A stretch of DNA of 64,000 bases from Candidatus Melainabacteria bacterium (GCA_003151275.1 PLXC01000094.1:110037-174036), one strand, 5' to 3'; numbered from the stretch's first letter, positions 7,819 through 17,688 are shown. Numbers and translations: made by a program. Notes: generated from the sequence alone by a model not told the origin.

Positions 7819-9437
7819 AAAACCGAACTTCCAACCGACACCCCAAAAGAGGTTCTAATGACGGATACTCCGTCCTTTTCGTCATCACAATGGGCGTAAT
7901 AGCGCTGATAGGTGTTATGGCTGTAACGGATTCTCTGGTGTCGGCACAACGAAACGTGGCCTCTCAAGTCTACATGGATGAAGCTTCTTCCGCAGCTGAG
8001 AATGCACTGCAATACGCCCTTGGCGTTCTCAATCTCGCTGCAAGCAATGGCACACTCTCCAGTGTCACATCACCTATCGCCATCCCTTCGTCCATCATGG
8101 GTAATGCTACGGTTGTAGTCAATATGGCGCAAATCCCTCTAGCATTATTAGCAGATCCGAAGAATCCCACTCCGTTATTTAGTCAGCAAACAAACCCTAT
8201 TGGTCAATCTCAAGACTATCGCTTATTGAGTGCACAAGCGCAGTACGGTATGTACAGGCGCACAATAAATGTTGTTCTAGGCCCAAATCCTTTTCCAACA
8301 ACTCCCCCTGGGAAAACGCCACCGCCGCCAGTCAGCAATTATTTCAATCAGGCGCTTTTGAGCAATCAAGGAATGCAGATTAATGGCGTTAGTGTTCAGT
8401 TTGATCCCAATTATGTTAGCAGCGGTTCTTATTCGCCTGCTTCTTACGGACAGACAATAGTAACCAGCAATGGACAAATCCAGCTAAGCGTTCCAACTGG
8501 TCAGACTGTTCCGCTCAGCATTGATGGAGGAATGAATGCTCCTAGCTACAACGCTCCGGCTATGGGTCAAGACAAGAATGGCAATCCAACCTCCTCGATC
8601 CTCGTCAATGGAAATGTGTCCTACACTGGCCCCAGTAATCCTAATCCATATGCGGCTAATTTTGTAACTGACCTAGGCTTGCCCACGCCGACGGTGGGCG
8701 CAAATATACTGGGGGACGGCCAAGGAGCCGGAGCGCAAAATTCAGCTGGTAAACTTGCAAATACTGCATTACCAACCCAGCAAGCACCAGCGCAGATTCA
8801 AAATGCCACATCTCCAGCAGGTATCAATGTCACTGGTTCACCCGGCAGTTCGTCGACTACTGTGGTGCCACAAGGCAATGTGACCAGTCTCGGCGCCATA
8901 AATCTGACTGGCACCAGCTCCATGACGTTAAGTCCTGGACAGTACGTCGTCAACTCTATTTCGACTTCCCCCAACTCAACAATCAACATCAATATGCCAG
9001 GTGGTTCTGGCACGCCTTCTCCTGTTCAAATTTATATACAAGGCGATACACCGAATGGCTCAGCACTGCAACTTCAAGGCAACATAGTAGGCAGCACTTC
9101 GGCAAGCAATCTTCAAATTTTTTATAACGGCTCGCAGCCTATCACTGTAAACCAGGCGGGTAGCTCGAATTTCAGCTTTTACGGACAGATTTATGCACCT
9201 AACTCCAATGTCACCATCAACACCACAGGCGGAATCTTTAACGGATCGGTGGTTTCGAACAATCTTAGTTTGAGTGGGACTGGGAAGTACTATTATGATC
9301 CCCGAACGATTGCAAGCAGTGGCATAGCCCCTCCTAAGGGCGCAGCAGCTGGACCTGGTTATACAATTATTCCAAATAGCCCCGCTAGTCAGTTTAATGT
9401 TTTGTCGTGGCAAGAACAGACCACTGGTGCTCAATGA
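7815..9437 (+). CDS. PilX-like protein with large Ser/Asn/Gly-rich DUF7305-type domain
   Basis: 540 residues. A short basic N-terminus (NRHPKRGSNDG) precedes YSVLFVITMGVIALIGVMAV, a PilX/TadE-like anchor helix with DEASSAAENALQYALGVL after it, as in PilX proteins. Residues about 155-500 are rich in Asn, Gly, Ser, Thr and Pro and contain a polymer-like beta region (SSMTLSPGQYVVNSIST, FYGQIYAPNSNVTI), the pattern of DUF7305 domains found behind pilin anchors. It is the last gene of the minor pilin operon and much larger than a standard PilX. A role as a surface-exposed tip or adhesin is inferred. Confidence 0.7.
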   Translation: MKNRTSNRHPKRGSNDGYSVLFVITMGVIALIGVMAVTDSLVSAQRNVASQVYMDEASSAAENALQYALGVLNLAASNGTLSSVTSPIAIPSSIMGNATVVVNMAQIPLALLADPKNPTPLFSQQTNPIGQSQDYRLLSAQAQYGMYRRTINVVLGPNPFPTTPPGKTPPPPVSNYFNQALLSNQGMQINGVSVQFDPNYVSSGSYSPASYGQTIVTSNGQIQLSVPTGQTVPLSIDGGMNAPSYNAPAMGQDKNGNPTSSILVNGNVSYTGPSNPNPYAANFVTDLGLPTPTVGANILGDGQGAGAQNSAGKLANTALPTQQAPAQIQNATSPAGINVTGSPGSSSTTVVPQGNVTSLGAINLTGTSSMTLSPGQYVVNSISTSPNSTININMPGGSGTPSPVQIYIQGDTPNGSALQLQGNIVGSTSASNLQIFYNGSQPITVNQAGSSNFSFYGQIYAPNSNVTINTTGGIFNGSVVSNNLSLSGTGKYYYDPRTIASSGIAPPKGAAAGPGYTIIPNSPASQFNVLSWQEQTTGAQ

Positions 9438-9661
9438 TTGGACGCCGCATAACACTAACTTGCGGGACCGCTCCGGATTACTAAATTAGCACAAACACGC
9501 CTTAATGCCTGTCGTATTCGAGTTCTCACTGTTGGTCACCGAATGACAGAAAGGCCACACGCAAGTACCACATATGGTGACACGCCGAAAAGAGAGAAAG
9601 CCATAACTCACGCCTGACGGAACGACTACCGCGCAAATGGAAACGACCGTTCAACTCTTCG

Positions 9662-10420
9662 TCACTGGCTAGGCTCGTCGATACCAATCTTGTGTAGTTG
9701 CTCTAAGGCTCGCTTTTGAATTTCTTCGGATGGAGCTGTTTTATAAACCCGCAGCCAGAGCGAAGTCAGTTTCGTGTGCGCCCTATCTTGGATGACCGGA
9801 TCTGTCGAGGAATAGTAAATGCTATCCCAAACATTCACCTCCTTGATGGTGGACGGAATTTTTGCTTCGAGTATGTCAGCTTGCCGACTAAGCCATCGGG
9901 GAGAGTCGGAAAATTTCGCTGCCATTCGATAATACTTTGCAGCTTTCACTTCATCGTGGGCGTATAAATATTGGTTGATACCAGCGATAAAGGGTAAACA
10001 CCAATTGTCAGGATTTTCATGAATTCCATGGTCAATTATTTTTGCAGCGTTTTCGGGATGATGTTGTTCGCTACCTATAAGAAAGGCGGCATAAAAGTAG
10101 ATGTTCACAAACTGGGGATCAAGAGCCGAAATTAATTCAATATATTTCAGAGCGCACGAATACCCATCTCGTTTTCGTTCATATTTATCACCAACATATT
10201 GAACAAAAGCTAGCCAAAAGAAGTCCGCTAAAATTTGATCAAGCCCAAGTGACATAAGCTTAACTGCACTCGGTCGCGGTAGAAAAAATCTCGATTCATT
10301 TTGTGTTGATTCTTGAGGGACTATTGCTTTTTCAAATGCTATCCGTGAAAAAGCAATTATAGGCACCAATATCAATACCAGCGCAAAATCTACTAACAAC
10401 TTAGAAGAATAACATCGCAA
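9662..10420 (-). CDS. Membrane-anchored TPR-like protein near pilin genes
   Basis: 252 residues. The N-terminal hydrophobic segment LLVDFALVLILVPIIAFS is probably an uncleaved anchor. It is followed by FFLPRPSAVKLMSLGLDQILADFFWLAFVQYVGD and helix pairs of tetratricopeptide type (YIELISALDPQFVNIYFYAAFL; AAKYYRMAAKFSD). Proteins with this anchor, SLG-D-ILADFFWL motif and TPR tail occur beside pilin and secretion genes in other bacteria. It lies 47 bp downstream of the major pilin-like gene on the same strand, so co-transcription is likely. The exact role is unknown. Confidence 0.65.
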   Translation of the reverse strand: MRCYSSKLLVDFALVLILVPIIAFSRIAFEKAIVPQESTQNESRFFLPRPSAVKLMSLGLDQILADFFWLAFVQYVGDKYERKRDGYSCALKYIELISALDPQFVNIYFYAAFLIGSEQHHPENAAKIIDHGIHENPDNWCLPFIAGINQYLYAHDEVKAAKYYRMAAKFSDSPRWLSRQADILEAKIPSTIKEVNVWDSIYYSSTDPVIQDRAHTKLTSLWLRVYKTAPSEEIQKRALEQLHKIGIDEPSQ

Positions 10421-10467
10421 GACTCGTCGCTATTACCCACAACTAACGGGCACTTTAATCACAAAGT

Positions 10468-11022
10468 TTATTGGTTGGACAAAACTAGAGTCGTTTGTAC
10501 ACCCGACGAATTCAAACCCGAGCCTGGAAGCGCAATTTTGGTCTTACCAGAACCTTGAATAGCGTAGGTGGTGGGGATAGTTCCTACCCCTCCCAGAACG
10601 TAGCCATTGTAAAACACAGAACCGGCACTGCTTAGCGATCCTGGCGGCGCTGCTCTTGTTCCTTGGACATCAGTCACCGTGCCCAATATCACCGCTTCTT
10701 GCGCGTTTATAAAAGGATTAACTGGCCAATTTCCGGGCGTGTTGCCGTTCATTTGGCTATCACCTCCCGGAAAGTAATTTTTAAAACCAAGTGAGGTGGG
10801 ACCTGTTGGATAATTGCCACCATTATCAGTGGCAAAGGATTCCGCAGCGATTTGTGTCGTACGCATATTTGCCTTCACCGACGCTTCACGGGCTTTGTCT
10901 TGCGCGCCAATAAAGTTCGGTAGCGCAATCGCGGCCAAGATGCCGATGATGATCACGACGACTAGCAGTTCGATTAGGGTAAAGCCCCTAGCGCTGCGCA
11001 CCATTTTCTTACTAACTCGCAT
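10468..11022 (-). CDS. Type IV pilin / GspG-like major (pseudo)pilin
   Basis: 184 residues. The textbook prepilin leader MRVSKKMVRSARG is followed by FTLIELLVVVIIIGILAAI, with Gly at -1 and Glu at +5. KAREASVKANMRTTQIAAESFATDNGGNYPTG is the GspG/PilA-like continuation. The C-terminal part is Gly/Ser/Pro-rich with no Cys pair. A purine-rich ribosome site (GAGGGGAAAG) precedes the ATG. It is the best candidate for the main pilus subunit served by the three minor pilins encoded at 6.4-9.4 kb. Confidence 0.85.
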   Translation of the reverse strand: MRVSKKMVRSARGFTLIELLVVVIIIGILAAIALPNFIGAQDKAREASVKANMRTTQIAAESFATDNGGNYPTGPTSLGFKNYFPGGDSQMNGNTPGNWPVNPFINAQEAVILGTVTDVQGTRAAPPGSLSSAGSVFYNGYVLGGVGTIPTTYAIQGSGKTKIALPGSGLNSSGVQTTLVLSNQ

Positions 11023-11246
11023 ATCTTTCCCCTCTCAGTTCAGTCACCAGATTTGATTGTATGTCGGGTTTTCCAGCATTGATACTGTTGATTACCCTGA
11101 AAAGCGTTTCTTACCGTCAGCCGATAGAACCCTCGCTTGCGCTTAACTATACTTAAGGATGCCCACGCTCGTTTTGAAAATAACGCCTGTCACATCCGCC
11201 GGCAAAAGAAATCTGGAAATCCCAAATCGACCAACAATAGAGGTTC

Positions 11247-14200
11247 TTGGACCCAAATCTTCACCCAAAGTCCATAAAACCGAATTACAATGTCAGTATG
11301 AAGAAGGCTACTGTTGAGGTCGGGGCGCTCGCATGGGCACACCCGCTAGTTAGAGACTGGTTCCTTGAGAAATTCGGCTCCGCAACCGAACCCCAAGAGC
11401 AGGGTTGGCCGCACATCTTAGCCGGCAAAACAACGCTCATCTCGGCACCAACAGGTTCCGGAAAAACTCTAGCTGCTTTCCTGGCCTGTATCGATCGGCT
11501 GGTTCGTTTGGCAGTCGACAACAAACTCACTGATAAAACTTCCGTCGTCTACGTTTCGCCGCTCAAAGCACTCAGCAATGACATTCAGAAGAATCTTGAT
11601 GCACCACTTGCTGAAATTCGGACACTCGCAGAATCGCGCGGCATCGAACTGGCAGAGATTCGCACTGCGGTGAGAACCGGCGATACTTTGACGCGCGAAC
11701 GGCAAGCGATGGTGCGCCGCCATCCCCACATCTTGGTGACGACTCCGGAATCGCTTTTCATTTTGCTTACTGCTGAAAAAAGCCGCGAGTTGCTCGCCAA
11801 TGTTGAAACGGTAATTGTTGATGAAATCCACGCCGTGGCTGATGATAAGCGGGGATCGCATTTGTCTCTTTCAGTCGAGAGATTGGACAAGGTAGCTAAG
11901 CAAACTCCTAACAGAATTGGTTTATCAGCCACACAAAATCCTATTGAACTAGTGGCGAAATTTTTGACAGGCTCGCAGGGAGAAACGCCTGTCATCGTTA
12001 ATGTTGGTCACCGTCGACAGATGGACATTGCGATCGAGCTTCCGACTCAGCCGCTTTCCCCAGTCGCATCAATGGAATTGTCGGAAGAAAATTTCGACAG
12101 ATTGGCCGAATTGGTGAACGAGCATCGGTCGACTTTGGTTTTCGTAAATACTAGAAAACAAGCTGAACGAGTTGCAATGCATCTTGCTTCGCGCGTCGGC
12201 GAAGACAACGTCGCCTGCCACCACGGAAGTCTGTCTAGACAACTTCGCTTCGCCGCTGAGTCGCGATTGAAAAACGGCGAAATCAAAGTTTTGGTAGCTA
12301 CTGCATCGCTGGAGTTGGGAATCGACATCGGCTTTGTCGACTTGGTTTGTCAGGTCAATTCAGTTAAGACAATCGCTACCGCCCTGCAACGGATTGGGCG
12401 GTCAGGGCACTGGCGGGGAGCTATTCCGAAGGGAAGATTGTTTCCTTATACAAGGGATGAGCTTGTAGAAACGGCGGCTCTTGTGCGAGCAATAAAACAT
12501 GGCGACTTAGACACGCTTGTTATTCCAGAGTGTCCTATTGATATTTTGGCCCAGCAAATTGTCGCCATGGCGGCCGTAGAAGAGCTTGATGAGGAACAGC
12601 TCTTTGACGACGTCAGGCGCGCATATCCGTATCGCAATTTAGGTCGAGAAAAATTCGATCGGATTATTCAAATGCTTTCAGACGGCATCTCCTCCAGTCG
12701 AGGAAGATACGGCGCCTATTTGATGAGAGATCAAGTGAATGGAAAGATCCGCGCGCGGAGAGGTGCACGACTGGCAGCAATCACCAGCGGTGGTGCTATA
12801 CCCGAAAGCGCTTTGTATGGAGTGATTGCCGAACCGGATGGATTGTCAGTGGGAACACTTGACGAACATTTCGCGATAGAAAGTCACAGAGGCGATGTCG
12901 TGCTGCTCGGCAGCACATCATGGCGCATCCGCAGAATCGACAACGTCGCCGGTAAAGTTTACGTTGAAGACGCGCATGGTGCATCACCGTCCGTTCCATT
13001 CTGGTTCGGGGAGGCGCCCGCTCGTTCGGACGCACTCTCACATCACGTTTCAGAACTAAGAGCCAAGATTGATGAACTGACGAAAAATGTTGGTGTGGAT
13101 TATGGTGCACATACGAAACCAACTCCCGAAATCAAGCACGCTATAAACTGGATCAAAGATGAATGTGGTGTCAACGATTCAGGAGCCGAGCAGCTCATTG
13201 AATACATTGTTCAAGGACGCGCCATTCTTGGTGCCGTACCGACTACGAAACAGATAATAGCGGAGCGCTTTTTTGACGAAGGTGGTGGCATGCACCTAAT
13301 TCTGCATGCTCCTTTTGGCGGTCGGATCAATCGCGCCTGGGGACTCGCTCTTCGCAAGAAGTTTTGCCGCAGTTTCAACTTCGAACTGCAAGCTGCTGCA
13401 ACAGAGGATGGATTAAGCATTGCTCTCGCCGAGCAGCACAGTTTTCCACTAGGAGATGTTTTTTACTACCTAAACGAACAAAATGTTCGCCATACCCTTG
13501 AACAAGCTTCGTTGGCAACTCCAATTTTCTCCACCAGATGGAAGTGGGATGCCACCAGATCCTTGGCGCTTCTTCGTTTTATGGGCGGCAAGAAAGTGCC
13601 ACCATATTTACAAAGGTTGAGATCTGACGATTTGCTAGGAGCTGTTTTTCCAGCGGCTGCCGCGTGTCAGGACAATAACCCGGGAGATATTGAGCTTCCA
13701 GATCATCCACTAATAGACGAAGTTATGAAGGACGTCCTCACAGAGGCGATGGACATCGAGGGTCTCGAGTCGATACTTCGAGATATCGCCAGCGGCGCAA
13801 TCAACTGTTTGGCAATTGATACTCCAACACCGTCTCAATTTGCTGCGGAAATTATAAATGCGAACGTCTATGCATATTTAGATGATGCTGGCATAGAGGA
13901 AAGACGCACTCGCGCTGTTGAGATGCGACGAGTGCTACCGAACTCTGTTCTGAATAACGAACTTGGACGCCTCGATCCGACCGCCATAGCAAAAGTGGTT
14001 GAGCAGGCATGGCCCGATGTGCGGAATGCAGACGAATTGCACGACATGCTGAAATCCGTGATCGCAATTCCTCAATCAAATGTGAGGCTTCAAAACGATC
14101 CCGCTAAGGACTGGCAAGAGTATTTTGAGAATTTGCAATCAGCGAAACGCGCTACAAAAATCCAGATTGGCGCGGCTAAATTATGGGTCTGCGCTGAGCG

Positions 14201-15878
14201 CGTCAGCACGGTGAAATTGATTTGGCCGGATGCCGTTTTCGAAAACGACCTTTCTTCAATCTGTGAAAGTCCTAGCGACAGATCTGCGGCGGTATTGAAT
14301 GCGGTGCGCGGCTGGATGCAGATTGTCGGACCGGTTCTCGTTACAGATATCGCGGAACTGCTGCAGCTCAGTGAGCGCGATGTTGAAATAGCCTTCGTGC
14401 AAATGGAGTCGGAGGGCGCGATCTTAAGAGGTCAGTTTAGCGATCGAGTGACGTTGTCGAACGTTGTAAAAGGCATCGCATCACTGGCGATATCCGAATA
14501 TGAGTGGTGCGAACGAAGACTGCTTGCCCGTATTCACAAACTGACTATCACTTCTCTGCGACAGAAAGTTGAGCCAGTCTCCGCTGGTGCGTATGTCCGT
14601 TGGTTGGCTTCATGGCAGCATCTAGCGCCTGGCACACAGCTCGCCGGAGAGCGCGGTTTGCTTGAAGTAATTCGCCAATTGCAAGGTTTTGAAATTCCGG
14701 CCAACGTTTGGGAAAGAGAAGTGCTGGCAAAACGAGTGCGAAATTATACTCCGGACATGCTCGACAAACTGTGTATGAAGGGATCGGTAGGATGGGGAAG
14801 ATTGAGTATGCATCCCGCTTTAACCGGTGCGGATTTGCCTGCGACTTCAGAACTTAAGAATAAGAAGTCGGCGTTCCTCAAACATTTCGCTCCTCCAGAC
14901 AAATTCGCAGACATAACAGCAAAATCCAAAGGCAATTCGGATTTGACGCTCACACCACCAATTCCAATTGCAAGAGCACTTGAACGAAGAAGCACTCAGC
15001 AAGACGCTTCCAGCCAGTCGGAAGACAATCCGAATCCAAATCCAAATCCGAGTCCGAGCCCGAGTCCGAATCCAATTCAAAACTCAGATCAAAGCAAAGA
15101 GAGCGGCGCTGAAATCTTAGCTCTAAGCCCGGGTGCGATTAAGCGCATAGTACCGACAAGCGTAGCGCCAATAACTTTTTTCGTCAGAGATGAAGCTGAC
15201 TGGATGACCTGCCTTCCTAAATCAGGAGCCAATGCTGATTTATCCAGGCTAAGTTATGCGGCTCAAACGGTGGAACAATTCTTAGCGCAACGAGGAGCAA
15301 GCTTCTTTGCTGACATTGTGCGGGGCACGGGACTCCTAAAAACTCAGATCGAAATGGGACTTTGGGAACTAGTCACTGCTGGACTTGTTTCCGCAGACGG
15401 TTTCGATAACCTTCGCTCATTGATCGATCCGAAACGCCGAAGTGGGCAAGGTCGCGGCTTGACCAAACGCTTCCGCGACAACTATGGACGATGGACACTT
15501 CTGCACGCGGAGCACAGCGTAGAGAAGAAGAAGGGCTTGGAATCGATGTGCAAAATCTTGTTGGCGCGCTACGGCGTAGTATTTCGTGACGTGCTAAAGC
15601 GGGAAACAAATCTGCCACCATGGCGGGAGCTACTCGCCGTGTTCAGACACATGGAAGATCGAGGCGACGTGAGGGGCGGCAGATTTGTAGCCGGATTCGT
15701 CGGCGAGCAATTTGCTCTCTCCGAAGCCGTTGACTCATTGCGTGCAGCCAAAAGCAAACAACCTTCCGAACAAACAATCTCGGCATCAGCTGCCGATCCG
15801 CTAAACATGATCGGCACAATTTTGCCGGGCGATAAATTAGCTTCTGTTTCAAAAAAGAACGTCGAATTGTCTTGTTGA
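11247..15878 (+). CDS. lhr: Lhr-type ATP-dependent helicase, long form
   Basis: 1543 residues, close to the length of long Lhr proteins. Walker A APTGSGKT (about residue 72), DEIHAV box (about 194), VFVNTRKQAERVA and the GRSGHWRG motif of the second RecA domain (about 390) are all present, followed by winged-helix and Lhr-core beta segments and a long C-terminal region. Lhr enzymes are 3'-5' DNA/RNA helicases with roles in repair. The first in-frame start is a TTG at 11247; the ATG at 11298 is an alternative, and neither has a strong ribosome site. An unusual low-complexity Asn-Pro/Ser-Pro linker lies at about residues 1261-1276. Confidence 0.9.
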   Translation: MDPNLHPKSIKPNYNVSMKKATVEVGALAWAHPLVRDWFLEKFGSATEPQEQGWPHILAGKTTLISAPTGSGKTLAAFLACIDRLVRLAVDNKLTDKTSVVYVSPLKALSNDIQKNLDAPLAEIRTLAESRGIELAEIRTAVRTGDTLTRERQAMVRRHPHILVTTPESLFILLTAEKSRELLANVETVIVDEIHAVADDKRGSHLSLSVERLDKVAKQTPNRIGLSATQNPIELVAKFLTGSQGETPVIVNVGHRRQMDIAIELPTQPLSPVASMELSEENFDRLAELVNEHRSTLVFVNTRKQAERVAMHLASRVGEDNVACHHGSLSRQLRFAAESRLKNGEIKVLVATASLELGIDIGFVDLVCQVNSVKTIATALQRIGRSGHWRGAIPKGRLFPYTRDELVETAALVRAIKHGDLDTLVIPECPIDILAQQIVAMAAVEELDEEQLFDDVRRAYPYRNLGREKFDRIIQMLSDGISSSRGRYGAYLMRDQVNGKIRARRGARLAAITSGGAIPESALYGVIAEPDGLSVGTLDEHFAIESHRGDVVLLGSTSWRIRRIDNVAGKVYVEDAHGASPSVPFWFGEAPARSDALSHHVSELRAKIDELTKNVGVDYGAHTKPTPEIKHAINWIKDECGVNDSGAEQLIEYIVQGRAILGAVPTTKQIIAERFFDEGGGMHLILHAPFGGRINRAWGLALRKKFCRSFNFELQAAATEDGLSIALAEQHSFPLGDVFYYLNEQNVRHTLEQASLATPIFSTRWKWDATRSLALLRFMGGKKVPPYLQRLRSDDLLGAVFPAAAACQDNNPGDIELPDHPLIDEVMKDVLTEAMDIEGLESILRDIASGAINCLAIDTPTPSQFAAEIINANVYAYLDDAGIEERRTRAVEMRRVLPNSVLNNELGRLDPTAIAKVVEQAWPDVRNADELHDMLKSVIAIPQSNVRLQNDPAKDWQEYFENLQSAKRATKIQIGAAKLWVCAERVSTVKLIWPDAVFENDLSSICESPSDRSAAVLNAVRGWMQIVGPVLVTDIAELLQLSERDVEIAFVQMESEGAILRGQFSDRVTLSNVVKGIASLAISEYEWCERRLLARIHKLTITSLRQKVEPVSAGAYVRWLASWQHLAPGTQLAGERGLLEVIRQLQGFEIPANVWEREVLAKRVRNYTPDMLDKLCMKGSVGWGRLSMHPALTGADLPATSELKNKKSAFLKHFAPPDKFADITAKSKGNSDLTLTPPIPIARALERRSTQQDASSQSEDNPNPNPNPSPSPSPNPIQNSDQSKESGAEILALSPGAIKRIVPTSVAPITFFVRDEADWMTCLPKSGANADLSRLSYAAQTVEQFLAQRGASFFADIVRGTGLLKTQIEMGLWELVTAGLVSADGFDNLRSLIDPKRRSGQGRGLTKRFRDNYGRWTLLHAEHSVEKKKGLESMCKILLARYGVVFRDVLKRETNLPPWRELLAVFRHMEDRGDVRGGRFVAGFVGEQFALSEAVDSLRAAKSKQPSEQTISASAADPLNMIGTILPGDKLASVSKKNVELSC
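15027..15074 (+). repeat. In-frame hexanucleotide-type repeat coding (N/S)P dipeptides
   Basis: Eight consecutive dipeptide codon pairs (Asn-Pro x4, Ser-Pro x3, Asn-Pro x1) inside lhr. It is likely a flexible rod-like linker that can vary in length by slippage between strains. Confidence 0.8.
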
Positions 15879-15991
15879 TCAGTTGCGCAAACGAGGTTAA
15901 CTTGCGCCGCCAAATTTTCTTAAAACGGCTTGAAGACCCGCTTGGAGCACATGCGCTCCAGACGGCGGAAGCGGGAGCGCGTAAAAAAAGA

Positions 15992-16213
15992 CTATTTCAT
16001 ATAGCCTTCAGCAGATAGCCGTTCGACTGTCCACATACGCACCAACGTGCCTAAAGGAATTTTTTTATGGTCAGCCGCTTTCATCAAAAGCAACATCGTA
16101 TCTTCATCTAATCGAAACTGAACTGTGCCAGCTACGCTTATCTCTTTCTTGGCTTGTGTGCGAAGTTTGTTCAATCGCTCTTGCCCTGTTAGTTTGTTTC
16201 TCTTAACCTGCAT
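15992..16213 (-). CDS. Ribbon-helix-helix antitoxin-like protein, orphaned
   Basis: 73 residues. The segment VQFRLDEDTMLLLMKAADH, then PLGTLVRMWTVERLS aligns with the putative antitoxin at 2339-2746, so they are paralogues. The basic N-terminus (MQVKRNKLTGQERLNKLRTQAKK) is shorter. The start codon lies inside the end of a broken BrnT-like toxin gene (16203-16495), a typical overlap of the intact operon. The antitoxin frame has stayed open while the toxin frame is dead, which would be harmless to the cell. Confidence 0.65.
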   Translation of the reverse strand: MQVKRNKLTGQERLNKLRTQAKKEISVAGTVQFRLDEDTMLLLMKAADHKKIPLGTLVRMWTVERLSAEGYMK

Positions 16214-16495
16214 ACCCTAACCTCTTTTTGAATTCTTTCTGGTAGCTTTTGCCTGCATCCATTGCGTGGAAGACGTGTTCTCGGTCCTCATTTTCAAATT
16301 ATTCGATACCGATTTCCAAAATGCGGCCAGAGAACGTCCAACCTATGATCATCGCCCGATCATCGCCCGATCATTGCCACGATCACTCGGTTCTAAGTCC
16401 TCAGCGAAGGAGAGATCCGATTCAAACACTTCTTGAATTTCGCGATGAGTGACGTCGTTCTTTTGGATGTTGTCGTCCTCAAATGTCGTATTCAC
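16203..16495 (-). pseudogene. Decayed BrnT-like toxin gene (11-bp duplication plus in-frame stop)
   Basis: Read from a GTG at 16495 with a perfect AAGGAG ribosome site 5 bp away, the frame begins VNTTFEDDNIQKNDVTHREI. It parallels FEHDITEDQIEEVL of the intact paralogue at 2749-3009. A tandem duplication of the 11-mer ATGATCGGGCG (about 16355-16380) shifts the frame to an immediate stop. Removing one copy restores IIGWTFSGRILEIGIE, then a TAA, then FENEDREHVFHAMDAGKSYQ, the expected toxin end. Two independent lesions show that the toxin is dead. The downstream antitoxin start overlaps its last codons. Confidence 0.75.
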
Positions 16496-16623
16496 GGACG
16501 CTCCTTATTTACTTGTAAGCTATTGTATTACAAAACAGGACAACGCACAAGCGAGATGATTGAAAAGTAGACAAAATTGTCGACCGGGACTATCATGGAA
16601 AATGTCTACCATGGAAACAATCT

Positions 16624-17286
16624 ATGACCGCTTCACAAGAAGAAAGGCTAAGAAAAGCTGTTCCAAGAGCACAGGAGCAGGTGACAGAACTCATGCTCCT
16701 TACTCTGGAAACAGCCGAGTCAGAGCCGAAAGGCTCAAGCCGCACTGTCGTTCTTATCCGGGCAATCAAGGCAATTCTTCAAGTAATCGGAAACATTGAT
16801 GCTGGCAAAGTTGCATCAGCTTCGTCTGATTTTGAACTCCTTCTGTCTTTGCTGGAAGAACCGGAAGTGATAGCGACGCTATCAAAGAAAGATCCGCTAG
16901 CAAGCGCCAAACTCAGAGGTCTCCAGGCTCAACTACAGATTTTGGAAGCCGAGGGCGGTTGCGTTTCAGCTGAAGAAGCTGGTGCCTTGATCGGAATTAA
17001 AAAAGCTGCGATCTACAAGGCGAGAACCGAGGGTCGCATCCTCGGGTTACCGCGTGGGCAAAATCAGTTTGTCTTTCCCGTATGGCAATTCACTGAAGGA
17101 CGGCTCATCAACGGGCTTAAGCAGGTCTATGCGGCGCTAGAATGCAGCCCCTGGATGAAAGCCTCATTTATGCTGTCACCCAACACACGATTGAATGATG
17201 ACACGCCTATAACTGTTCTTCGGCGTGGCGAGATAGACAAAGTTGTTCAGACCTGCAAACTACTAGGAGAGCACAGCGCTGTCTAG
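16624..17286 (+). CDS. DUF2384-type antitoxin-like protein with extended N-terminus
   Basis: 220 residues. The middle VSAEEAGALIGIKKAAIYKAR looks like a helix-turn-helix, followed by a QFVFPVWQF patch and a C-terminal region seen in antitoxins paired with RES toxins (predicted RLINGLKQVYAALECSPWMKASFMLSPN). The N-terminal 100 residues are helical and unassigned. It directly precedes, and slightly overlaps, a frameshifted RES toxin gene. The order is the same as in the intact pair at 1326-2200, but the protein is a different subtype. The antitoxin role is inferred from partner and fold. Confidence 0.65.
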   Translation: MTASQEERLRKAVPRAQEQVTELMLLTLETAESEPKGSSRTVVLIRAIKAILQVIGNIDAGKVASASSDFELLLSLLEEPEVIATLSKKDPLASAKLRGLQAQLQILEAEGGCVSAEEAGALIGIKKAAIYKARTEGRILGLPRGQNQFVFPVWQFTEGRLINGLKQVYAALECSPWMKASFMLSPNTRLNDDTPITVLRRGEIDKVVQTCKLLGEHSAV

Positions 17287-17688
17287 AATCGCGGAACCAC
17301 CTTCTGACTTGCATAAGCGAAAGCTGCCCATTTTCGAAAAAACTGGTCAGCTTTTCCGCATTTCTAGTGCTGCTAGAGGCAAGAGTGGTGTCATTTATTT
17401 TGGTATCAACATGACAGAACGATTCGATGATCCGAAAGGGAAATTCGGTGTTTGTTATTTGGCGAAGACGAATATGCAGCTTTCATCGAAGTTTTCGGAC
17501 AAGCAAAAAAACTTTTGATCGATCTTGCCTTCGTGCACGATCGGGCCATTTCTCTTCTAGAGCCGAAAAGAAAATTGCGATTAGTTGATATTACCGGCTC
17601 AGGTGATCCGCCTGGGCAAGTTATTGGACCATTACAAGTTTGGAATCAAAACCTGAGCACTCATCCAACGTTGAGACCGGCTGCTTAA
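17279..17688 (+). pseudogene. Frameshifted and truncated RES toxin gene
   Basis: One frame reads LFRISSAARG, then VIYFGINMTERFDDPKGKFG, then VCYLAK, the first half of a RES domain. From about position 17463 the homologous text continues only in another frame: GEDEYAAFIEVFGQ, then LLEPKRKLRLVDITGSG. A single missing base at this point (around TTGGCGAAG) explains the switch. The C-terminal third of a RES domain is absent; the frame ends in unrelated sequence within a short tandem repeat. The preceding antitoxin gene is intact, so this is a disarmed toxin-antitoxin locus. Confidence 0.7.

Noticed and set aside
15943..15960. Inverted repeat TGGAGC/GCTCCA as a terminator of lhr
   Set aside because: The stem is only 6 bp and no T-tract follows on either strand.
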